From positions 45,647,001-45,711,000 of the forward strand of contig CM077594.1 of the NCBI GenBank assembly GCA_039654915.1: DNA of 64,000 bases, written 5' to 3'. This document shows positions 55,346 to 64,000 of the stretch, piece by piece (within the stretch, counting starts at the first letter, position 1; the number at the start of each line of letters is the position of its first letter). The notes beneath the pieces were generated by a model. The model saw nothing but the letters and a program-made list of their open reading frames with translations. It had not been told where the DNA came from and ran no database searches. Source of the stretch: Aquilaria yunnanensis. Its lineage: Eukaryota; Streptophyta; Magnoliopsida; Malvales; Thymelaeaceae. Both the position numbers and the translations under genes were made by a program.

Positions 55346-57428
55346 TGTCAGGACCATCCCTCAGTGCTTGGCCTAGGCCAAAAAGGTAGGAAAAATACCT
55401 TTAAAACATGAGGAACTCAAATTAAATTGTGAATAGAGGTGTAAATGCAAAATTGAGAACTATCGGGTTCAATCACAAAATTTAAAATAGCTTAAGAGCT
55501 AATTGCTGAAAACAAATAGTAAGGGCCATTTTGAAAGTTCTTTCGAATGTTATTAGTGACACTAATACTAGTGGAAGGAAAGATTAAGCAATGCATTTTT
55601 ATTTAAGCCATGATGAGCATTAAACCCATTTTTAATGTACATGTGGCATCGGCAGGGTATGCATTTTTCCACTTAAGCCAAAACTCATTAGTTTTGGTCA
55701 AAGCTCCCATTTGAAAGTCAAGCAAGTGTTCTTGGTGTTCTTGGAGTGGAAGTGCTAGGTCCTTGCCAAATTCATGAAGAATTGAAGCTTGGAGTGGAAA
55801 TCAAACTTGACATTGAAGGTTTCAGCATTAGGCAACCTTATACTCCAATTTTCAAGCTTAGTCTCGAATGTTCAAGGGTTTACTGAGAGCTTAAGCTAAG
55901 GCTTTTGGGTAAGGTTCATGGATTCTAATTGATTTTGGTACTAATTCCATGTTCAAGTAGATTAATGGCATCTAAGTGATAGTAGAATGAGCTATATGAT
56001 CTTAGCTAGCTAGTTAGGGCTTGTGGAAACCTTTGGGTTTATTTGGTTCTTAATTAGCTAATCAATTAAAGGCAAGTAATAAAGTTCTTGATAAGTAGGC
56101 CACCTTATCTTTGAACTTGGGGCTCTAGTGGATTGGAGATGAAATGGTGAAGCTTGGAGTGCAAAATTGTTTATGGTTACTTGCTAGTGGTTTTGGCCTA
56201 GAAGGATAATGTGGTGTGTGTGTGAGTTGTGTGCTTTGTTTGCTTGGCTGTGCTTGCTAACCAATTGTAGATAGTGTTTTTATGTATGTATGTGCCTTGA
56301 CTAGCATGTTCATATACTATATTACTTGCATTTTTGGTGTTTTCTTTTTCTTTCTTGCAGATTAAGTTAAGCTTATGAGAGGTTAAGCTTTTAGGCTTAA
56401 CTAAATAAACTCCTTTAGAGTTGTAGTGAGCATTAATAAGTTATATACTCATGCCCCTTATTGTGTATGTTTCAGGAAAAGGTTTAGAGCTTGAGTGATT
56501 GTGTTACTTGTGTCCTAAGTTAGTGCACTTTTTGCTAAGGTATGTGTGAAAACCAAATGTTTGGCTTATATAAGTACATTGTGCAAGTCTTTATGTTTAT
56601 GGCTCAAACTCATGTGTTTGAGTGTTGCAGGCCTTGTAGAGTTATGGGAGAGTCTAGGAGCAGCTATGGATGTGTGTTCTTGGGCTTTAGCTTGGCGGTT
56701 TGCTTTCATGACCATGAATTTGGTTATACGACTTGTGCTCCAATACTTGATCTTGTATTGTACCTTTAAGGTACTTCTTGGCTATTATAGGTAGGATGGT
56801 CTTGTAAAGCATAACTTGAACACATTTTGGTTATAAGTACTCTTGGTATGTTTCCAAGTTGGTAGTACTTCTTTGTAGGCTACTTTTGTGTATATTTAGC
56901 CTCGGTTGAACCATGGTTTTGTGTATATATGTTGGATGATTGGAATGACAAGTTATGCTTGTTTATGTGTTTATGGAATTTTCCTTGTGCACTAAACCTC
57001 TCGTGATCTTTAGATGGCCGAATGTACATGGACATGAAAAAGTGTGTTTTCAAAACTTGAATTATATGGGCTTCTTGGTTGCCATGCATTGAATAGCACA
57101 CTTGATGAGCACACATCAGACACCTAAAGATAAAAGTGTGTGCCTTGCCTTGAATTGCAAGTTTTTGTTAAAGCCATTGCTTGTGTTACAAGTAATTTAT
57201 GGGCCTTGCCTTGTGCTGTAAGTAAAGTACATTGAACTACTCATAAGCCTCTTGGGGCACCTCCTAGGCCTTAACTTTAAGAAAATAAGACTTAAGCTAC
57301 CAAATTGAAAGTTGGCCGAAACTAATACCTACTCATAACTCTTTAAGTGCTTGTGTTCAATAACTTTCTAGTTAGTATGGTGAGTGGTACTATGAGTGCA
57401 TAGGCTGGGGTCTGTGTGGGGTGTGACA
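55346..57428 (+). mobile_element. Tekay-4 solo LTR (2083 bp, a distinct family)
   Basis: TGTCAGGACC...GGGGTGTGACA, flanked by TATAT (55341-55345, 57429-57433). It shares only limited stretches with Tekay-1 to Tekay-3: the start region ending in ggcctaggcc, the splice-like borders and the short ORF. No pol. Confidence 0.88.
56666..56794 (+). CDS. Conserved short ORF inside Tekay-type LTR, diverged copy 4
   Basis: 42 codons starting MDVCSWALAWRFAFMTMN, with VLQ, LY and KVLL at equivalent places to copies 1-3. Most aligned identical residues use different synonymous codons (for example Leu, Gln, Lys, Val). It follows a 91-nt gtatgt...ttgcag segment (56540-56630), the same length as in copy 1. 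Confidence 0.5.
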   Translation: MDVCSWALAWRFAFMTMNLVIRLVLQYLILYCTFKVLLGYYR

Positions 57429-58132
57429 TATATGAAGCAATAAAGCCATGTTTAAGCTTGAATGTTCAATTCTGTCCATTTTGCAACTCATTCGCTGTTT
57501 TAAAGAAAATTATGTTTAACGCTTATGCAATGCCAATAAATTCAGGGTAATGAATTTACCAAGTGTCTAATACATGTAAGAACCTGCCCATGTTGGCTTT
57601 GCATCTGGAAATGAAGTGTATGAATTTTATGAAATTTTGTATGGGTATTATCGTCATTAGTTGTAAAGATTTGGTACCCTATACTCCAAGAGCCACAAAT
57701 TACTGTACCTAATTGATTTGGCTATGAAATTTTGGCCACACCTAGAAAACTTCAAGATGAAGAATTTAGGTTTTGAATCATTGCATTTGGTGCCTTGTAG
57801 CTGTAGTTATAGCCTATCAAAGTTGGCTGATTTTGCTATGCACTGTTCATATGGTCAATTTTACCCTCTTGAGTAAAAAATCCATAATCACAAACTTGTA
57901 TGGATTTAATGCCTCAAATTTGTTTCCCTATGAATGTCCAGGTGGATTAAATGGTTTAACACCTTTATGTCATAGGAGAACATGGGTAGAATTTCACTTG
58001 GACATGTGAAATGGGCACTAATGGTACCAAGTGGATTTTAGTCAAATCCTACATTGGCCAGGAATAAAAGATTGACTGTCGTCATCATTACTTCCAGATG
58101 AAATTGTATGTGAATATGTGTGAGATGGTTGG
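57429..58132 (+). mobile_element. Third Del-type LTR, continued
   Basis: Starts with the TATAT duplicate. It parallels 9960-10660 of Del-F at low similarity (atgaaattttgtatgg, gttggctga). It ends at gatggttgg, where an inverted Del-type LTR starts. No gene. Confidence 0.6.
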
Positions 58133-59393
58133 ATTTACCCATTTCGGGTAATCTACTTATGGTACCAAAATTGTGCATTTAGACTCCCAGGATTAGTAAT
58201 GTTCTGTAAACCATTAGAACACTACTCTTAGTGTGCATACCCAAGTGGCCTTCTTGGGCACTATGCAAATACATGCAGATTGGTCTAACCATAATGCACA
58301 TATTTAAATTTATGCACACTATGGCAACTAGGAAAGAAAACACTAACATAAGTCTTAATTTTGGCTACCACACATTAGGGAATCTTGTTAAGTTCTAGTG
58401 ACCAGCCATTGCACCTGTAACTTTCACTAATATACTGTATCATTCTAGCCAAGTAAACTAATCTTTTCTTTGCTCCATTATCAAGTAGAGGCTTAGAACA
58501 AACCGAGGAATTTTTTTTTACATCAATAGCCCACCTATGGACCACGTTATGGATTTTTTAAATTGGTTAAAAAATTCTGACCAAATGAACAATAACTTAG
58601 GCAGCTTTGCAATGTCATATTTTTTGCTACAAGGCTTGAAATTCAGACTTTCAAAATTCTAATTAAACCTCTACGTGTGATCTAGGTGTGGTCAAAATTT
58701 TATTCTGAGATTCATCATAAACAGGGAGGTATAGAACTTTGAGTGCATAGTCAAAATTCTGGTTACTTTATGACCATTTTGCCCATACAAAATTTCATAA
58801 GTGTACAAACAAATCATTCACAAGGGGAAAGCCCTCCAAAGCTACCCATTATATATCCAATACACATAGGAATTATACGCTCTTGCATCTACCAACTTTA
58901 TCTGGCCAAAACATAATTTACAAGTATGTAGCCTATCATTCACACTTAGGCAGCTTTGCACCACATCACACACATAGCCCAAAACATTATTCAAATGTTC
59001 ACATACTTGTCTCATTTTACATGCACTATATGTACATGCATACGTTCACTACAAAATGGTCTTAACTCTGCTAAATACGTAGCTTAGGTTACAGAAGTGC
59101 CTGAGCCATAACGGACTCCAGAACAGGATGCTGGACAACTCCTGCACACAATAAACACCACCATTAAAAATATGAAATGTGCTCCTAAAATCAGTAAACT
59201 TTACATATCACAACTAGACATATGGAAGTTTAAGTGCCCAAAAATTCAGGGCAAAACTCAAATGACAAAGGTTAGTTTGAAGGTAATCTTTAAGCTGGAC
59301 CTGAAATGAAAAAATTGAGGGGAGTAAGTTTTTTTGAGAAACTTAGTAAGGGTAACACTTGGATTAAATAGGCAATGTGACCATCATCAAAAC
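58133..59393 (-). mobile_element. Inverted Del-type LTR, cut by Tat-6
   Basis: The reverse complement of this segment matches about 9530-10820 of the Del-F 5' LTR. The terminus at 58133 (rc ...gaaatgggtaaat) corresponds to the LTR end, so an element inserted in the opposite orientation. The other end is hidden by the Tat insertions. Confidence 0.7.
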
Positions 59394-59517
59394 TGATAGC
59401 CAAAGGGCTATTACCCTTAAAGAACTCCCAATTAGCTTGTTGAGCACTACCCTCAGTGAGCATGTGTGACCAACATTGGATAAAGGTTGCCTCACCATCC
59501 TCGGAGGGAACACTACC
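59394..59517 (+). mobile_element. Tat-6 LTR, first 124 bp
   Basis: Starts TGATAGCCAAAGGGCTATTA against Del-type sequence and is cut at 59517 by another Tat LTR start. Confidence 0.75.
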
Positions 59518-60181
59518 TGATAGCCAAAGGGCGATGGCCCCCAAGATCTCCTGATTAGCTAGCCAGAAACCACCCTCAGTGAGAGCCTAGCCCTGACCTC
59601 AGGGAATGCTCATACACCACCCTCAGCAAGGTAACATTACCAACTTTGGGAAAAGGAGTCTTTCACCACCCTTGAATCTACAAACCTACCAACCTCGGGA
59701 AAGTTGATGCACCATCCTCGATGGAGGAGAACGTTTCCCGAAGATAACCCACACTACCAAAGGGCCTTTCCCAATAGCCCTCAGGGAAAATCTCTGCCCG
59801 AAGCAGTCTTATGGAAATACGACAAAAATGGTTAAGGAGCCTCTGACAAAAAGACCTCGCACACACCCCTGTCCTCTGGCCAAAACGGCCTATGCCCAGC
59901 TAGAGCTATCTATCTCCGAAGGTACGGATTGGATCCAACCAAACACATGCCACAATCTGAACGGGCTGTGTCAAATGGCCTTCTCCATCCACCCTCCTAT
60001 AAATACTTAGGAGGGACTTTGGTAAATATATAAAAGGGAACTCTCGCTATTTTCCCTATTCTCTGCTCCTTACTACTGCACTCACAAATACTAACTTAGG
60101 CATCAAAGGCTCCTCCCCAGGAAACACATTCTGGGGAGCTCATAACCCTTATTCTTCTGAGTGTTTTAGGCACCTTCATAC
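59518..60181 (+). mobile_element. Tat-7 LTR, first 664 bp
   Basis: TGATAGCCAAAGGGCGATGG... with a degraded G-box (caaacacatgccacaatctga), TATA (tataaata, about 59999) and a U5 stem-loop (60112-60138) that pairs CTCCCCAG with CTGGGGAG. It is cut by Tat-8 at 60181, within U5. Confidence 0.8.
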
Positions 60182-60932
60182 TGATAGCCGAAGGGCTATC
60201 GCCTCTATCTGACCCAAACTCAGAGCGTCAGGGAACGCGAGGATACTATTAGCCCCCACGAGGTACTAAACAGATCGCCTTCGGAGATGGAGAATCAGCT
60301 ATTGCAAGACAAAGAGGATCTCCCCGAAGGCGGAACCCTGAATCAGGGAACTCCCCGAACTACGGGCATATTTCTCGAAGGGGCACCGTCCGCGTCAGAG
60401 GGCGACCTCGTCCAGGGACTTCGGGAGTACGGTATAAGCATTTAAGGAGCCTCTGACATGCCGCCCACAGACGCTACATGTCACCTCAAATGGTGATTTG
60501 ACACGCCGACGCCGTCCAGGTTTTGTCACGACGTGTCTCGGTTCAAGACTCAAGGAGCCTGCCATCGGCTACTCGCCCCCTACGCCAAGAAACTCATAGA
60601 ACATCTGACCGAACACGTGTCATCATTTGAACGGGCTGGGCTTCTCTATAAATACCAGGGAACAGACCCTGGCAAGGGGTTCGACTCCTCCTCCTCGAGA
60701 AAATACAGGCAAGCCCACTAGAAACTCTAATGCTTCCCCCTTTACCTTCTTAGGAAACTGACCTGGGCGTCGGAGGCTCCTCCCCGGAAAAGCACCACGG
60801 GGACCTGCTAACCCTCTTCTCTGAGCTTTTCAGGCACATTCCCCTGGGAAACCTCAACTCTAGACGCTCTCCTTCACAGGAAGTCCTATCGGAAGTCACC
60901 ATGTCGTCCAGTGAAGATGTCTCAGGGCATCA
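60182..60932 (+). mobile_element. Tat-8 5' LTR (751 bp)
   Basis: TGATAGCCGAAGGGCTATCG...GGGCATCA. G-box gaacacgtgtcatcatttga (60611-60630), TATA 60647-60654, U5 stem-loop 60773-60806. The gag ATG at 60901 is inside the LTR. Confidence 0.9.
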
Positions 60933-62841
60933 TTTGGCGCCGTCTGTGGGAAACCATCCTCGGGTCACCGTCGTTGAGACTCAGCGTTCTAAGAAAAAAG
61001 TGCTGCCGAGGTCCCCGTCCGTGCCTGAGGTCCAACCGGCCACTGAGCAAGCCCTCACAGGGACTTCCATGCCTGAGGAAGAGCGCCCTCTGGTCATAAC
61101 CATGAGCTTTCTGTGCGACTTTCAACGTTCTGTTGTGGCTGAAATGACACAACAGATAGACCGAAGGTGGCCGCAACAAGCTCAAGCCCAAAGGCCTCCT
61201 TCGCCAGCACACCCTCAGGAAAAAAGCCCCAAACCAACCCATCGTAGTTCAGGATGCGGGGACCCACGAGAGGAGTCTTCAACAGAAAACATGCCCCTCG
61301 GGGCACGGCTCGCGGGACAAGCGGGGTCAAGACGACCCAAAATCACACATAGGAGGAGCCAGTCACCTAAGGCGAGGTCCCCATCCCCTCAACGCCGAAC
61401 TCACTCTCCGAAGAGGCACCGACAATCTCCCCTGCCAGAAGAAGAACCTAGCGCCACAATCCTGAAGGAGAAGATATTGGCGAGGTTGGATAGAGTGGAG
61501 AAACAGGTGGCCCGCAAACCCGTCTGGGCTAGGCTGTCTGGAACCTTTTATGGGGATGAGTCCCCATTCACCCAAGATGTAGTTAAGGCAGCCATGCCAG
61601 GTGATTTCAGAGTACCTCGGCTGGAAACTTATGATGGCCGTACTGATCCACAGGCCCATCTGACCAAGTACAGACGGAACATGATGATGCACGGTGCCGA
61701 CGATGCTACCTTGTGCAAATGCTTCGAGGTCACTCTCACTGGGCCAGCAACAGCTTGGTATAATTCATTGGCCCCAGGAACCATCACGGAGTTCCAGGAG
61801 TTATCCACAGCCTTCACGCAGCAGTTTATCGGAAGTCTGCCAATGGCGAAGATGCTGGTTCAGATGTTCGACATCGCGCAAAGAATTAGAGAGACCATCC
61901 GCAACGACATCGAGAAATTTAATAGAGAGGCCTTGAGTGTCCCAGACTTTCGGCCCGAAGTACGCATCCTCGCAATGACACGGGGCCTTCGGAGAGACTC
62001 GCAGCTGTTTTATGAATTCTCCAAGGACCCCCCGGACACGCTGGGCGAATTTTACCGAAGGGCTGAACAGCACATGATAGCCGAAGAACTGAGAATGGGC
62101 GGACCAAGGTTCGATCACACCCGGGCCGAAGGGTCCAGCCAACAAACCCGGTATCCCATCGAACAGGCAGGTCGACCTTGGAGAACGCAAGGAAGGAAAC
62201 TCCCCATTTTCACACCCCTGAACACCACAAGGACCAACATCCTCATGACAATGGAAAGGCAGGGAACTCAGGTTCAGCGGCCACGAGCCATGACCGCCGA
62301 GAACAGAAAGAATATGAAGAAGTTCTGCCAGTTTCATCGTGACCACGGTCACGACACCGAAGACTGCTTCCAATTGAAGAAGTATATAGAGTCGCTAATA
62401 AAACAGGGCCAACTTCAGCGTTATCTGCGCATGCCTTCCCCGAAAGGGAGAAAAGAGGAGGAAGGAAAGGCAGAAGATGAGGACTACGACTCCGACAGGC
62501 GGAGAAACCGAAGTCCGAAAAGGCGCCCCCCACCTCCAGCGGGAATCATACAAACAATTACGATGGGACTGCCATCCTCGAAAAGAAAGAGGAAGGCCAG
62601 AGAAATAGCAGTCATGGAGTATCAAAATCCAGCAAAAAAGCTGGACCGAAAGGATGGTTCCGTCGTCATTCTTCCCCATGGCGACCCATTATTGATCATG
62701 GCGAGAAAAGGAAACTGGGACGTCAAGAGAGTGCTGCTTGACGACAATCAAATGCCGACATCCTGTTTTCACAATTGCTGCCAAGGTTGGGTGTATCTAG
62801 CAGCGACCTCAAGCCCGTCACCTCGCCTACCTTCGGGGTAG
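60901..62841 (+). CDS. gag-pro: Tat-8 gag-protease, frameshifted at the protease active site
   Basis: Best preserved gag here: a 646-codon frame from the LTR ATG with no stop. Order: VVETQRSKKKVLPRSPSVPE, MSFLCDFQRSVVAEMTQQID, Ser/Arg/Pro linker with KRHRQSP-like basic runs, and a predicted helix VARKPVWARLSGTF. The gag domain (YDGRTDPQAHLTKYRRNM to PDFRPEVRIL) and zinc knuckle FCQFHRDHGHDTEDC (about 62320, CX2HX4HX4C) follow, then protease GNWDVKRVLLDD. A 1-nt loss at about 62744 replaces the GS of LLDDGS and sends the last 30 codons out of frame. The true frame resumes at once and stays open to the window end. Confidence 0.93.
   Translation: MSSSEDVSGHHLAPSVGNHPRVTVVETQRSKKKVLPRSPSVPEVQPATEQALTGTSMPEEERPLVITMSFLCDFQRSVVAEMTQQIDRRWPQQAQAQRPPSPAHPQEKSPKPTHRSSGCGDPREESSTENMPLGARLAGQAGSRRPKITHRRSQSPKARSPSPQRRTHSPKRHRQSPLPEEEPSATILKEKILARLDRVEKQVARKPVWARLSGTFYGDESPFTQDVVKAAMPGDFRVPRLETYDGRTDPQAHLTKYRRNMMMHGADDATLCKCFEVTLTGPATAWYNSLAPGTITEFQELSTAFTQQFIGSLPMAKMLVQMFDIAQRIRETIRNDIEKFNREALSVPDFRPEVRILAMTRGLRRDSQLFYEFSKDPPDTLGEFYRRAEQHMIAEELRMGGPRFDHTRAEGSSQQTRYPIEQAGRPWRTQGRKLPIFTPLNTTRTNILMTMERQGTQVQRPRAMTAENRKNMKKFCQFHRDHGHDTEDCFQLKKYIESLIKQGQLQRYLRMPSPKGRKEEEGKAEDEDYDSDRRRNRSPKRRPPPPAGIIQTITMGLPSSKRKRKAREIAVMEYQNPAKKLDRKDGSVVILPHGDPLLIMARKGNWDVKRVLLDDNQMPTSCFHNCCQGWVYLAATSSPSPRLPSG
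60933..60952 (+). other. Tat-8 primer binding site
   Basis: tttggcgccgtctgtgggaa directly after the LTR end. It is in frame within gag. Confidence 0.92.
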
Positions 62842-62884
62842 GCCCGTCCGAGTTGCCCGTCCTCGGATGGATCGATCTCCCTTT

Positions 62885-64000
62885 GATGATGAAAGGGACT
62901 TCAATGGTCGGGACAGCAGAGTTGTACGCCTCCACAATGGCAAGGTTCATCGTTATGGATGTCCCTTCATCATACAACGCCATCCTTGGAAGACAGACAC
63001 AGGGAAACCTGCACATTCGCCCTGATGTCAAATACTTAACCGTCACTTTCGCCGCCAAGGATGGAGATGCGGAAATCTTCATAGATCAAGCCGAAGTAAG
63101 GAAGGTGTTCGTCAAAACACGAAAGGCTCCAGCAAACAACTTCGCGCAAGCTGTGGAAGCAAAAGCACCAAAAAAGGGCGAGGCAGACAATCCCACGAAG
63201 GCAGAAATGGAAGAAGTAGAACTTGTCCTAGGCCAAAATACCCGAATAGGGAAAAACTTGGCCGAAGGTGACAAGGAAAAACTTGTATCTTTTCTACTGA
63301 CAAATAAAGATCTGTTTGCCTACTCGCCGAAAGACATGCCAGGGGTAAACCCTCACATAATTCAACATAGCCTCAAAGTGAGTCCGGAAGCAAAGCCTGT
63401 CCGGCAAAAGAAGCAAGGCATTTCAGTTCATAAAAGTAACTTTGTCAAAACCGAAGTCCAACGACTGTTAGAAGCCGATGTCATCAGGGAGGTCAAGTAC
63501 CCTGAATGGTTAATCAATGTGGTAGGGGCCACAAAAGAAGGAAGCGGCAAACTCCGGATGTGCATCGACTTCAGAAACTTGAATGATGCTTGCCTGAAAG
63601 ATTCATACCCTCTCTCACCGATAGACCAATTGGTAGATTCAACTGCCGAATACGGGCTCCTAACTTTCTTAGACACCTTCAGTGGGTATCATCAAATAAG
63701 GATGGACCCTAAAGATGAAGAAAAAACCGTCTTCATCACCGAAGGAGGAACATACTGCTACATCAGGATGCCCTTCAGGCGCAAAAACGCAGGAGCCACC
63801 TACCAGAGGTTGATGAGCAAGGTCTTTAACGACCAAATAGGGAGAAATATGGAAGTATATGTTGATGACATGATAGTCAAAAGCAAAATGCCTGCCGACC
63901 ATGTCACAGATCTAAAGGAAACTTTCCACCAGCTCAGAGCCTTCGGGATCCGCCTTAATCCCGAAAAATGCATCTTCGGAGTGACCTCGGGAAAGTTCCT
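62885..64000 (+). CDS. pol: Tat-8 reverse transcriptase (partial, continues past window)
   Basis: Open with no stop to base 64000. The same frame is open from about 62746, just after the frameshift. Motifs: YNAILGRQTQGNLHIRPD (end of protease), RIGKNLAEGDKEKLVSFLL, QRLLEADVIREVKYPEWLIN, KLRMCIDFRNLNDACLKD, DTFSGYHQIRM, MPFRRKNAGATYQR and the catalytic YVDDMIVKS (about 63858). In the MPFG motif the Gly-Leu pair is Arg-Arg, which might impair activity. Everything else matches Tat-4, so this is the least damaged pol in the window. Confidence 0.92.

Overview
This window is a plant (almost certainly flowering-plant) intergenic region made of nested Ty3/Gypsy LTR retrotransposons. I recognise no host gene, tRNA, rRNA or CRISPR array. 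The evidence is LTRs with TG...CA ends, 5-bp target-site duplications (TSDs), primer binding sites, polypurine tracts and gag/PR/RT/RNase H/INT remnants. I cannot name the species. Element names below are mine.

Three groups dominate. (1) Eight Tat-lineage copies, Tat-1 to Tat-8, have LTRs of about 0.75-0.97 kb, PBS tttggcgccgtctgtggg, a CHHC zinc knuckle, a DDGS protease and a second (archaeal-type) RNase H. Four of them carry an antisense gene downstream of pol. (2) A Del/Tekay-like chromovirus, Del-F, has 2.4-kb LTRs. (3) Four Tekay-type long LTRs occur: two solo LTRs of about 3.1-3.3 kb, one of 2.1 kb and one fragment.

Layout. 1-1583 is the 5' end of Tat-1 (minus), lying in a Tekay LTR fragment (1584-2651), which lies in Tat-2 (2652-7926, plus). 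Tat-2 lies in a Del-type LTR, Del-F' (7927-8424 and 53928-54136). Del-F (8425-53927, TSD GTTTT) is inserted in Del-F'. Its 3' LTR is split and hosts Tat-3 (17271-48052), a Tekay solo LTR (48503-51609, TSD CATTT) and an unclassified 1.45-kb TG...CA element. Tat-3 is itself split by Tat-4 (19857-30078), a foreign LTR fragment, and a Tekay solo LTR (42042-45304, TSD AGGCT). Tat-5 (31372-42039, TSD CTTGT) sits exactly on that solo LTR's edge. The deepest chain has five levels: Del-F' > Del-F > Tat-3 > Tekay-2 > Tat-5. From 54137 come another Del-type LTR with a Tekay-like solo LTR (55346-57428, TSD TATAT), an inverted Del-type LTR, two truncated Tat LTRs and Tat-8 (60182 to the window end).

Most interesting content. 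First, the convergent antisense gene (aORF) has its own TATA box and three introns. Its exon lengths are the same or differ by whole codons between Tat-4 and Tat-5, although pol in both is wrecked. Second, a six-unit stem-loop array lies between the pol stop and the aORF stop in the same two elements. Third, the Tekay-type LTRs carry a 40-42 codon ORF that differs between copies mostly at synonymous sites. Fourth, the Tat LTRs carry a covarying U5 hairpin, and the Tat gag frame starts inside the LTR and reads through the PBS.
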